DNA of 64,000 bases, from assembly GCA_035452965.1 (NCBI GenBank), contig DAOTCE010000005.1, positions 111,523-175,522 on the forward strand, written 5' to 3'. Under the pieces are notes generated by a model. That model saw only the letters and a list, made by a program, of their open reading frames with translations. It was not told where the DNA came from and searched no databases. This document shows, in pieces, positions 43,543-51,630 of this stretch; the stretch's first letter is position 1, and each line of letters begins with the position of its first letter. This DNA is from Candidatus Paceibacterota bacterium (GTDB taxonomy: Bacteria > Verrucomicrobiota > Verrucomicrobiia > Limisphaerales > UBA8199). A program made the position numbers and the translations under genes.

Positions 43543-44451
43543 CTACGGCGCCCGGTGTTCGAGCGCCTTTAGGAAGGCGATCGCATCGCCTGAGCCGCTG
43601 CTGGCCGCGCGGCGCATCCATTCCATGCCCAGCTTTTCGTCCTTGCCGGTGCCTTTGCCCTCCAAATACGCCTTGGCCAGGAGATATTGCATGTACGGGT
43701 TGCTGTCAGTGGCCCGGGCTTTGCGCGCCTCGAATTCGGCTTTGGCTGCGGAGTCCGCCGGTGGCTGACTTAGCGACGTGACCAGGTTCCGACAGGCCGC
43801 CGCGACGCGCTCCAGCACGGTCGTTTCCTCCTTGTTGAGAGACACGTTTTCGTAAGCGTTGACGGTCTCAAACACGCCGCCCGACGAGAAGGTTTTGAGG
43901 CCTTCCCTGACCAAGAGGGCATTCGTGCCCGAGCCATCGGATGCCCCGCGGCCGAAGTTCATCACGAACATGGTGGATTGATTGTCCTGGATTAGCGCGT
44001 CGCCGTTGGTGTCGCACCGTAGCACCTTGTAAGCGGGGACGACGCGCAGGGGCCTGTTCAGAGTCGGGGTGAAATTCTGGTTCGTGGTGGAGAAAGGCAG
44101 GAGCAGCTTTTTCTGCCAGGTCTCGCCAATGCCGCACGCGGCGATGAGCCTGGCAGCGAGGGCATGCCTTGTTTCCTGATTGGTCAGGGCCACATACTGT
44201 GACCTGGCTGCTTTCATGGCTTCCAAGTGCTGGGCTTGGGTCTCATTCCTGGGCTGGAAGTAGAGCGCGCCATTATAGCTGAACCACCAGGCTGGACTGT
44301 AAACCGAGGCAAGGCACTCCACAAAGTGCTTCTGCTCGCGAAGCATCTGGCTGTTCAAGCCGTTTGCCGCGGGACCGCCGTTGGTGGCCTGGGCCGCGAT
44401 CCCGAGGTTCAGGACCAGGCAGCCGGCGACCGCGAGCACTTGCTTCTTCAT
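43543..44451 (-). CDS. Exported protein with C-terminal Sel1-like repeat
   Basis: 302 aa. Signal peptide at residues ~1-22 (MKKQVLAVAGCLVLNLGIAAQA). The central region (ASVYSPAWWFSYNGALYFQP, YKVLRCDTNGDALIQD, FVMNFGRGASDGSGTNALL) matches nothing I recognise. Residues ~250-300 hold a Sel1-type helical repeat (YMQYLLAKAYLEGKGTGKDE, MEWMRRAASSGSGDAIAF). Sel1 repeats mediate protein-protein contacts; a periplasmic scaffold role is a guess. Confidence 0.65.
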   Translation of the reverse strand: MKKQVLAVAGCLVLNLGIAAQATNGGPAANGLNSQMLREQKHFVECLASVYSPAWWFSYNGALYFQPRNETQAQHLEAMKAARSQYVALTNQETRHALAARLIAACGIGETWQKKLLLPFSTTNQNFTPTLNRPLRVVPAYKVLRCDTNGDALIQDNQSTMFVMNFGRGASDGSGTNALLVREGLKTFSSGGVFETVNAYENVSLNKEETTVLERVAAACRNLVTSLSQPPADSAAKAEFEARKARATDSNPYMQYLLAKAYLEGKGTGKDEKLGMEWMRRAASSGSGDAIAFLKALEHRAP

Positions 44452-44689
44452 CCTGCCCGTAAGTTAGGCATGAGGTTGGCGCTGTCAATGCCGCCGGGCG
44501 TCTTGGGCAGCATTCGCAGCTCCGGCAACCCGGGCTTCCGTTGGGCCCGCGGCCGGCGCGGAGGAAGCGTGTATAAACAGGGAAACACCCGCTTGTGTTC
44601 CGCTCATATTCAGCCTGGCGGCGCGGAACCACCGCGAATGTGTGGGTTGGGGGGCCCCGGTCTTGTGAAACCGCTGACTTCGTCTCAGT

Positions 44690-45340
44690 TCACTGGGAAT
44701 TGAGCAACAGGCGCTCGATTTCCGCATAAGTGTTAACGACGTGGGTAGCGTGGCGTAATTCGCCGGCTGGGTGGGTATTGGCGATGGCAATCACCGTCAT
44801 GCCCGCGGCGAGGCCTGCGGCAATCCCGGGCTTGGAGTCCTCGATGACGCAGCAGGCTTGTGGCGGCATTTTGAGTAGCTCGGCTGCGCGGAGGAAAATG
44901 TCCGGAGCCGGTTTGCCGACCAGGACATCCAGGCAGGTAACAACCGCGGAGAAGAAGCGGCCCAGTTGCTTGAGTTTCAGGACCTCCTCAACTACCGGCC
45001 CTTCGGAGCCAGATGCCAACGCCAGCGTGTACCGGGCGGCGAGTTGTTCGAGCAGCTTCGTTACGCCGTCAAACACCGGCTGCTCGCGGCGGATAATCTC
45101 GATCATGACTTGCCGTTTCCGAACGAGCAGGTCTTCCGGCGACTGCGGTGCCTTTTGCCGGGCGACGAAGTCCACCCAAAACTCCTGGTCGGACCGCCCG
45201 ATGTAGTCGGCAAAGTTGATAGCGAGCTTGTCGCCGTAGCCGATTTCCCGCGCCACGTCGAGGAACGCGCGTTCGTGGAGCGGCTCGCTGTCCACGATTA
45301 CGCCGTCCATGTCGAAGATAACAGCCTGGACTTGTTGCAT
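44690..45340 (-). CDS. HAD-superfamily phosphatase/phosphomutase (beta-phosphoglucomutase-like)
   Basis: 216 aa from the ATG giving MQQVQAVIFDMDGVIVDSEP; 12 upstream codons are open but non-conserved. Nucleophile Asp10 and acid/base Asp12 are in motif I, ALASGSEG is motif II, KPAPDIFL carries the motif III Lys, and CCVIEDSKPGIAAGLAAG is motif IV. The cap domain is of the small helical type used by sugar-phosphate phosphatases and beta-phosphoglucomutases. Substrate not defined. It lies 43 bp after the DUF2851 gene on the same strand. Confidence 0.88.
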   Translation of the reverse strand: MQQVQAVIFDMDGVIVDSEPLHERAFLDVAREIGYGDKLAINFADYIGRSDQEFWVDFVARQKAPQSPEDLLVRKRQVMIEIIRREQPVFDGVTKLLEQLAARYTLALASGSEGPVVEEVLKLKQLGRFFSAVVTCLDVLVGKPAPDIFLRAAELLKMPPQACCVIEDSKPGIAAGLAAGMTVIAIANTHPAGELRHATHVVNTYAEIERLLLNSQ

Positions 45341-45383
45341 ACGAGGTCGCGGACGATACTGGACGCCCGCGGGCAAGGCACGC

Positions 45384-46841
45384 TCAAAGCATGGGTGTGG
45401 GGCCTGGGCCGAGCTGGATGGTCCAATCGCGCACCAGGTCGGGGAGCTTGCAGCGATCGCAGATGGCGTTGGAGTGATCGCAGAAGTCGCGCACCATTTG
45501 GATCAGGCCCTGCTGCGCGGCGGCGCCGGGCAGGGCGCGCGGGGAGGTGGTGCCGAGCAGGCGTTGGCGGGCGAGGCGAAGGGTGGAGTTGTCCTCGGCC
45601 GGCGGCCAGGCGAGATAGCGGTGTTCGAGCGTGCGCTGTACCACGGTATTCTTCCCCTCAGCGGCGCGAATCCAAAGCCAGGGCAGGACGACGTTGACCG
45701 CCAAATCCGTTACGCGCGCAGCGCCCAGCAGCGGCTGAGCCTTCTTGAGCCTGGGTGAACGGAGTGTGTAATGCCAGGACCAGAAGTCGTTCGGCTCGAC
45801 CTGCAAAGTGTCGAGCAGCGAGCCGGCCAGGGCCGAATCCGGCACCTCGCGTGCGCACCAGCTTTCCAGCTTCGCCGCGAGATTGGCGTCCATTGACCAG
45901 CGCGCGGCCAGGGCGACGCGGCGTTGCGGATGATTGGTGGGGCGCGAGCCGTACAAGCGCCAGAGCGAGCGCGGCAGGATGCAGTCGGCAAATTCGTCGC
46001 GCTCGCGCCACCACTGGTCCCAGACCCCACGGATGAAGTGGTCGGTGCCCGTTTGCGAGCGGGTCAGTTCGGTGGGCAACAGTCCGCTGATGCCGAGCAG
46101 GCGCGCCTGCAAGGCAGGCAGTTGAATGCCCGGCGTATGCCAGCGCGGGCGGAGTTCGGCCAGGCGCTGCATCGCCCAGACGTTGTGTTTGTAACCCAGG
46201 CCGCGGAAAAGTCCTTCCCAGAGCGCTTGCTCCCAACCGGCGCACCGGGCGCGGGCCTGGAACTGGGCGGCCTTGCTCTGCAAGCGGACGTGTGCCGCCT
46301 GGTGGAGCAGGTCCAGCAATTGTGGCTGCTGCAGGGTGCGCAACGGGGCGCAACATTCACCGCGCAACTCCTCCGGCAGTTCCTGCGCCGCTTCGCCGCC
46401 GAGCCACAAGCTCAGCTCACCGAGCGGCGCGTCGAGGGCCTGCCGCAGGGCCAGCGTGGGGGGTGCGCCGGCGGCTGACTGTTCGCTTTCCCAAACCACA
46501 TGCAGGATCACATTCCGAAAGGCAGGGTTGCGGTCATGCCCGTGAGCGCGCCAGCCGCTGGAGCGGAGGTCGACCTCCACGTCGCCGGTTTGCGGCGGCG
46601 CGGCGCCTATCTGCACGAGCGCGCCGCGGAAATCCGGCCCGCCTTCGACGCTGCGGAAGCCGGGATGAAGGATTTGAACAGGTTCGTCGTCTAGTGTTTT
46701 GAGTTGCTCGCGGACCAGGCGCTGGTGCTGCCAGATGGTTTGCAGGAGGCGTTCGGGCGGCGAGTCGCGGTTGTCGCGCAGAACGGGGATCACCCCGCAT
46801 CGCACGCGCCACTGGGCGTAAAAGCTGGCCTGAACCGGAGG
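45384..46841 (-). CDS. DUF2851 family protein
   Basis: About 485 aa from a GTG at 46841; the open frame continues to a TTG at 46934, but that would overlap the divergent htrA-like start. Family features include LLQTIWQHQRL, HPGFRSVEGGPDFRGALVQIG and DVEVDLRSSGWRAHGHDRNPAF. The C-terminus has CDHSNAICDRCKLPDLVRDW, a possible metal-binding Cys/His cluster. The function of DUF2851 is not known. Found mostly in Bacteroidota and Verrucomicrobiota. Start uncertain; no good Shine-Dalgarno. Confidence 0.8.
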   Translation of the reverse strand, partial: PPVQASFYAQWRVRCGVIPVLRDNRDSPPERLLQTIWQHQRLVREQLKTLDDEPVQILHPGFRSVEGGPDFRGALVQIGAAPPQTGDVEVDLRSSGWRAHGHDRNPAFRNVILHVVWESEQSAAGAPPTLALRQALDAPLGELSLWLGGEAAQELPEELRGECCAPLRTLQQPQLLDLLHQAAHVRLQSKAAQFQARARCAGWEQALWEGLFRGLGYKHNVWAMQRLAELRPRWHTPGIQLPALQARLLGISGLLPTELTRSQTGTDHFIRGVWDQWWRERDEFADCILPRSLWRLYGSRPTNHPQRRVALAARWSMDANLAAKLESWCAREVPDSALAGSLLDTLQVEPNDFWSWHYTLRSPRLKKAQPLLGAARVTDLAVNVVLPWLWIRAAEGKNTVVQRTLEHRYLAWPPAEDNSTLRLARQRLLGTTSPRALPGAAAQQGLIQMVRDFCDHSNAICDRCKLPDLVRDWTIQLGPGPTPML

Positions 46842-46924
46842 CACCTTGGCATTGCTTTTGCGCCGTTGCGGATGCAAAGTCAAGCCTCGGATACGGCGCG
46901 TGCCGCGTCCGGAAAGAAGATTGA

Positions 46925-48361
46925 ATGCATCCAAAGCCGGGTTTGACTGTTGTTATGATGATGATAGTGGATAGACACGAACGACGAAGCCAGATGCCGA
47001 TGTGGTTGCTGGCAGGGTGCCTGTTGGGATGGGCGACGGGCGCCCAGGGGCAAACAGCGCTGACGGATGTCCGTCGCGATGCCGTCGTGGCCGCGGTCGA
47101 GAAGGTGTTGCCTAGCGTGGTGAACATCGCCACGGAGACGATCATCCATGTCCGCGACCCATTCGAGGAGTTCTTCCGCCAGTTCTGGGACCCGTATCAC
47201 CGGCGCCAGCCGCCCAATTCCATGTACAGTCTTGGCTCGGGGGTCATCATTGATGAGGAGGGCTATTTGCTGACCAATGATCACGTCGTGCGGCGAGCGG
47301 ACAAGATCACCGTGAAGTTCTGCACCGGCACCAACGCCTACACCGCCACGGTGGTCGCGAGCGATCCGAAGACCGACGTGGCATTGCTCCGGTTAAACGG
47401 CCAGGCGGGAGAGAAGTTCAGAGCGATCCAGTTCGCACGCGAGGATGACTTACTGCTGGGGGAAACAGTGCTGGCGCTGGGCAACCCCTTCGGGCTCGGC
47501 GGTTCGGTCAGCCGGGGCATACTCAGCTCGAAGAGCCGCGTGCTGCCCAAGGAGGGCCAGCCGTTAGACATCCCGAACTGGCTGCAGACTGACGCCCCGA
47601 TCAATGTAGGCAACAGCGGCGGGCCGCTCGTCAATCTGCGCGGCGAATTGATTGGCATCAACGTTGCCGTCCTGGGCGAAGTCCATGGCCAGCGGGCGCA
47701 GGGAATCGGTTTTGCCATTCCCATCCGGCGCGTGCTGGAGGCGCTGTCCGACATCTTTCCGACCGAGTTCGTGAAGGCGTATTGGTTTGGCGCTCGGGTG
47801 AAGGTGGGAACGACGCCATTGGTGATCACCAGCGTGCAGTCGCAGAGCCCGGCCGGCAAGGCCGGCTTGAGAGTGGGTGATGCCATCTTGCAGGTAAACG
47901 GCAAGACGCCCAAGAGCTTCATTGATTTCGCCGACCTGCTGGCTGCCGGGCCGGGGTCCAAGGTAACCCTGGCCATTCGTCGTGGTGGGGCGCCCAAGGA
48001 GATTGCGGTGCAGTTGGTGACGGAGAAGTCCGTGTTCAACGCAGAGCTGATCCGCGACCTGACAGGGCTGGATCTCGTGGAATTGACCCCGCAGCAGGAG
48101 GCCCGCTACGGCGTGGGAGCATCTGATGCGTACTTCATCGCGGGGGTGCAGGAGGACAGCCCGGCCGCGGCGGCCGGACTGCAGCGGGGCATTCTGGTGA
48201 CGGCCTTGGACGGGCAATCGCCGGCAGATCTTTGCGCCGCCGCGAAGCTGCTTTACGCCAAGAAGAAAGGCGATCGGGTCCAGGTCGAAATCGCGGTGCC
48301 GCAGCGCATGGGCAATTTCAACATCCTGCGCCAGGGGGCGGTGGAATTGGCAAGGCGCTAG
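46925..48361 (+). CDS. HtrA/DegP-type periplasmic serine protease with PDZ domains
   Basis: 478 aa if started at 46925; an ATG at 46994 would give a cleaner signal peptide (MPMWLLAGCLLGWATGAQG). The trypsin-like domain has the full triad His120 (LTNDHVV), Asp151 (KTDVALL) and Ser231 (NVGNSGGPLVN). A first PDZ spans about residues 285-370 (SPAGKAGLRVGDAILQVNGK) and a second, shorter PDZ-like region 395-460 (SPAAAAGLQRGILVTALDG). Degrades or refolds misfolded envelope proteins. It sits 62 bp upstream of the ABC/DUF4340/AsmA operon on the same strand. Confidence 0.92.
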   Translation: MHPKPGLTVVMMMIVDRHERRSQMPMWLLAGCLLGWATGAQGQTALTDVRRDAVVAAVEKVLPSVVNIATETIIHVRDPFEEFFRQFWDPYHRRQPPNSMYSLGSGVIIDEEGYLLTNDHVVRRADKITVKFCTGTNAYTATVVASDPKTDVALLRLNGQAGEKFRAIQFAREDDLLLGETVLALGNPFGLGGSVSRGILSSKSRVLPKEGQPLDIPNWLQTDAPINVGNSGGPLVNLRGELIGINVAVLGEVHGQRAQGIGFAIPIRRVLEALSDIFPTEFVKAYWFGARVKVGTTPLVITSVQSQSPAGKAGLRVGDAILQVNGKTPKSFIDFADLLAAGPGSKVTLAIRRGGAPKEIAVQLVTEKSVFNAELIRDLTGLDLVELTPQQEARYGVGASDAYFIAGVQEDSPAAAAGLQRGILVTALDGQSPADLCAAAKLLYAKKKGDRVQVEIAVPQRMGNFNILRQGAVELARR

Positions 48362-48423
48362 GCTGAGAATTTATTGGCCCCGGCAGGCGCCCTTCAACTA
48401 GACTTTTTGGCGCGCTGAATAGA

Positions 48424-49383
48424 ATGAGCGATGATCTGATGATCGAAGTTGCCAACCTGACCAAACGCTACGCGGGCAATACCGCAGTATCGGATATATC
48501 TTTCACGGTCAGCCGGGGCGAGATTGTCGGGTTGTTGGGTCCGAACGGGGCAGGGAAGAGCACGACCATGCGCATACTCTCCTGCTATCTGCCGGCGACC
48601 TCGGGCACCGTGCGGGTGGCGGGGCTGGATGTCTTCGAGCAATCGGACGAAGTGCGCCGCAGGATCGGTTACATGCCGGAGAATAACCCGCTGCACCAGG
48701 ACATGCGCGTGCGGGAATACCTGAAATTTCGGGCCCGGCTGAAAGGCCTTAGCCGCAGAAGATCGCGTGAGCGCGTGGATGAGGTCATGGAGCAATGCGG
48801 CCTCGCCGAAGTGAGCCGCCGGATCATCGGCCAGCTCTCCAAGGGATTCCGTCAGCGCGTCGGCCTGGCGGATGCCCTGGTGCACGAACCGGAGTTGATT
48901 ATCCTCGACGAGCCCACGCTGGGCCTGGACCCAAACCAAATTCGTACCGTGCGCCAGCTCATCAAGGGGCTGGGGGGCACCCACACAGTGCTGATTTCCA
49001 CCCATATCCTGCCTGAGGTGGAAATGACCTGCCATCGGGTGGTGATTATGTACGACGGGAGAATCCTGGCGGCCGACACGCCGGAGAATCTGCAGAAACT
49101 TATGAGCAGCCGCAGCCAGGTGATCGCGGAGATCGCCGCGCCGCCGGCCGAGTTGCGGGAGTGTTGGGCGCAAATGGCCGAGGTGGAGCAGTTCGACGTC
49201 TCACCGGCCGAAGGCGAGTATTTTCGCTGTGCGTTGACGCCGCGGGACGGCATGGACTTGCGCCCGCAGATCTTCGCGCTGGTGCGCGGTCGCGGCTGGC
49301 CGTTGCGCGAGCTGACTCGCAACCGGCACTCCCTGGAAGACATCTATGTGAGCGTGACGCGGCCCGAAGAGGAGGAGGTCTAA
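48424..49383 (+). CDS. ABC transporter ATP-binding protein (GldA-like)
   Basis: 319 aa. Walker A GPNGAGKST at residues 39-47, signature LSKGFRQRVGLADAL, Walker B LIILDEPTLGLD with Asp162 and Glu163, and the switch His in ISTHILPEV. A ~90-residue C-terminal extension (VIAEIAAPPAELRECW and on) is typical of ABC-2/GldA-type ATPases. Its TAA stop overlaps the permease ATG (TAATG). First gene of a near-gapless five-gene operon. Confidence 0.93.
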   Translation: MSDDLMIEVANLTKRYAGNTAVSDISFTVSRGEIVGLLGPNGAGKSTTMRILSCYLPATSGTVRVAGLDVFEQSDEVRRRIGYMPENNPLHQDMRVREYLKFRARLKGLSRRRSRERVDEVMEQCGLAEVSRRIIGQLSKGFRQRVGLADALVHEPELIILDEPTLGLDPNQIRTVRQLIKGLGGTHTVLISTHILPEVEMTCHRVVIMYDGRILAADTPENLQKLMSSRSQVIAEIAAPPAELRECWAQMAEVEQFDVSPAEGEYFRCALTPRDGMDLRPQIFALVRGRGWPLRELTRNRHSLEDIYVSVTRPEEEEV

Positions 49384-50132
49384 TGCGGGCCTATGGAACC
49401 CTCGTCCGGCGGGAGCTGGCAGGCTTCTTTCTGTCCCTGGGGGGCTATGTCATCATCGCCGCGGCGCTGTTCATGATGGGCTATAGCTTTATTGTTATCT
49501 TCGCCAAGCTGCAGAAGCCGTCGCCGATGCCGGTGACCGAGCTGTTCTACATCACTCCGTTTTTCTGGCTGATCCTGCTGCTGACGACGCCGGTCATCAC
49601 CATGCGGCTGTTTGCGCTGGAGAAGTTCTCCGGCACTTACGAAACGCTAATGACCGCGCCGGTCAGCGATTTCCAGGTGGTGATGGCCAAATTCACCGCG
49701 GCGTTGCTTTTCTACGCGGTGATGTGGTTGCCGTTGCTGGGCTGCCTGCTGCTGGTGCGGCATTATACCAGCGATGCGGCAGCGCTGGATGCTGGGGTGG
49801 CCTCGGGGATGTTCCTGGGCTTGCTGTTGCTTGGAGGGGTGTTCATCTCGCTGGGCTGCTTTGCCTCGGCGCTAACCCGTAGCCAGGGCATCGCGGCGAT
49901 GCTCAGTCTGGTATTCGGCGCGAGCCTGTTTCTGCTGGGCTACCTGGCCAGCCAGCTCCCGGCGTCGGAGAGTTGGCAGGGGCAGGTACTGGGGTGCTTC
50001 GCGCTGTTTGAACAGATGCATGACTTTGCGCGGGGCATCGTGGATACCCGGCCGGTAATGCTGCTGGCGAGCCTGACAGTCTTCTTCCTTTTCCTGACGT
50101 TGCGGGTCGTTGAAAGCCGTCGCTGGAAATAG
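49383..50132 (+). CDS. ABC-2 type permease (GldF-like)
   Basis: 249 aa, six predicted membrane segments (LGGYVIIAAALFMMGYSF, ITPFFWLILLLTTPVITM, LLFYAVMWLPLLGCLLL, MFLGLLLLGGVFISLGC, IAAMLSLVFGASLFLLGYL, VMLLASLTVFFLFLTLRV). The motif RLFALEKFSGTYETLMTAPVS is characteristic of ABC-2/GldF permeases. ATG at 49383 overlaps the ATPase stop; the longer open frame upstream is the ATPase gene read out of frame. Pairs with the preceding ATPase; cargo unknown. Confidence 0.92.
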   Translation: MRAYGTLVRRELAGFFLSLGGYVIIAAALFMMGYSFIVIFAKLQKPSPMPVTELFYITPFFWLILLLTTPVITMRLFALEKFSGTYETLMTAPVSDFQVVMAKFTAALLFYAVMWLPLLGCLLLVRHYTSDAAALDAGVASGMFLGLLLLGGVFISLGCFASALTRSQGIAAMLSLVFGASLFLLGYLASQLPASESWQGQVLGCFALFEQMHDFARGIVDTRPVMLLASLTVFFLFLTLRVVESRRWK

Positions 50133-50133
50133 C

Positions 50134-51621
50134 ATGGCGACCGACCTTCATCCACGGCCCAGCTTCTCGCCCTATCTGAAGTGGGGCATCGGCCTCCACG
50201 TTCTCGTCCTGGCGCTGGTCGTCCTCGCGGTGGTGGTAATGATAAACTATATCAGCCAGGAATATTTTCTCCGTTTCCACTTGAGCACCCGCACGAAAAT
50301 CGAGCTCTCCCCGCGCACAGTCAGCCTGCTGCGCTCGCTCACCAACCAGGTAAAGGTGACCCTCTATTACGACACTGAGGACGACGACGCGCTTTACAGC
50401 ACGGTGGCTGAACTGCTCGCCGAATATCGGCTGGTGAATCCGAAGCTCACCGTCCAAACGGTGGATTATGTGCGTGACCCGGGCCTGGCGCAGAAGACCA
50501 AGTTGAATTACAGCCTGGCGGCGCCGACGGACAAGAACCTTGTCATCTTCGATTGCGGGGGGAAGGTGAAAGTGGTGGACGGCAATGGATTGGCCCGTTA
50601 TGTGATCGAGCGAGTGGAGGATCAGGAGTCCCGTGCAAAGGAGCTGAAGTTTCGCCGCAAACCAGCGGCCTTCATGGGCGAGGTTGCTTTCACTGCCGCC
50701 CTGCTCGATGTGACGAGTCCCAAGCCGCTCAAGGCCTATTTCCTCCAGGGCCATGGCGAACATCAAATGGACAGCGGTGATGAAGTGAGCGGATATCTGA
50801 AATTCGCGTCTATCCTGGAGCAGAACTGCATCAAGCCTGTGGCGCTATCGTTGCTCGGAACCAACGCCGTGCCGGGGGACTGCAATCTGCTGGTGATCGC
50901 CGGTCCAAGAGATGGGATTCCCGATGCTGAGTTGGTGAAAATTGAGCGCTACCTCAATCAGGGAGGCCGATTGCTGGCCCTGTTCAATTTCGGCGCGGTC
51001 CGCAAGGACACTGGTCTTGAACAGGTCCTGGCGAAGTGGGGTGTGGATGTGGGCCACAATGTCGTTACTGATCCGGATAACACCATTAGGGGAACAGATG
51101 TCATCGTCAGCCGGTTTGGCGAGCATCCCCTCGTGAATTCCCTCCAGCACTCACGGCTGCATCTGAGCTGGCCCCGTGCCGTAGGCCGGTTGAAGCTGCA
51201 GGCCGACGCTGCCGATGCGCCGCGCGTGGACGAGGTTGCTTTTACGGGTCCCCGGGCTCTGGCATCCGGCGACTCGATCCACAAAGCTCCTTTTCCGTTG
51301 CTGGTTGCCGTTGAGAAGGAGACGCTCAGGGACGTCATCACCGAGCATGGCTCAACCCGCATGGTCATCGTTGGCGATTCCGTGTTCCTGGGAAACCTGC
51401 AAATCGAATCGGCGGCCAATCGCGATTTCGCCGGCAACGCTGTCAACTGGCTGCTGGAGCGCACGCAGTTGCTCGCGGGTCTGGGGCCGCGTCCTATCAC
51501 GCAGTATAAGATTGTCATGACCAAGGCGCAATTGCGTCAGGCCCAGTGGGTGCTGCTCGGTGTATTGCCGGGCTCAGCGCTCGCGCTGGGCGGTTTGGTC
51601 TGGCTGCGGCGCCGCAGATAA
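50134..51621 (+). CDS. GldG-like ABC auxiliary protein
   Basis: 495 aa. One N-terminal membrane segment (residues ~15-38), a long periplasmic ABC-auxiliary (GldG/IntG-type) region with LLRSLTNQVKVTLYYDTED, AYFLQGHGEHQMDSGDE, LNQGGRLLALFNFGA and TRMVIVGDSVFLGN, then a C-terminal membrane anchor (WVLLGVLPGSALALGGLVWLRRRR). Begins one base after the permease stop. In Flavobacterium GldG works with GldA and GldF in gliding and secretion, but relatives in other phyla have no proven gliding role. Confidence 0.9.
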   Translation: MATDLHPRPSFSPYLKWGIGLHVLVLALVVLAVVVMINYISQEYFLRFHLSTRTKIELSPRTVSLLRSLTNQVKVTLYYDTEDDDALYSTVAELLAEYRLVNPKLTVQTVDYVRDPGLAQKTKLNYSLAAPTDKNLVIFDCGGKVKVVDGNGLARYVIERVEDQESRAKELKFRRKPAAFMGEVAFTAALLDVTSPKPLKAYFLQGHGEHQMDSGDEVSGYLKFASILEQNCIKPVALSLLGTNAVPGDCNLLVIAGPRDGIPDAELVKIERYLNQGGRLLALFNFGAVRKDTGLEQVLAKWGVDVGHNVVTDPDNTIRGTDVIVSRFGEHPLVNSLQHSRLHLSWPRAVGRLKLQADAADAPRVDEVAFTGPRALASGDSIHKAPFPLLVAVEKETLRDVITEHGSTRMVIVGDSVFLGNLQIESAANRDFAGNAVNWLLERTQLLAGLGPRPITQYKIVMTKAQLRQAQWVLLGVLPGSALALGGLVWLRRRR

Positions 51622-51630
51622 TCACCGCGC

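Noticed and set aside
48424..51621. Gliding motility locus (GldA/F/G)
   Set aside because: No other gld or spr gene is seen; these ABC proteins occur in non-gliding phyla, so only the family resemblance is kept.
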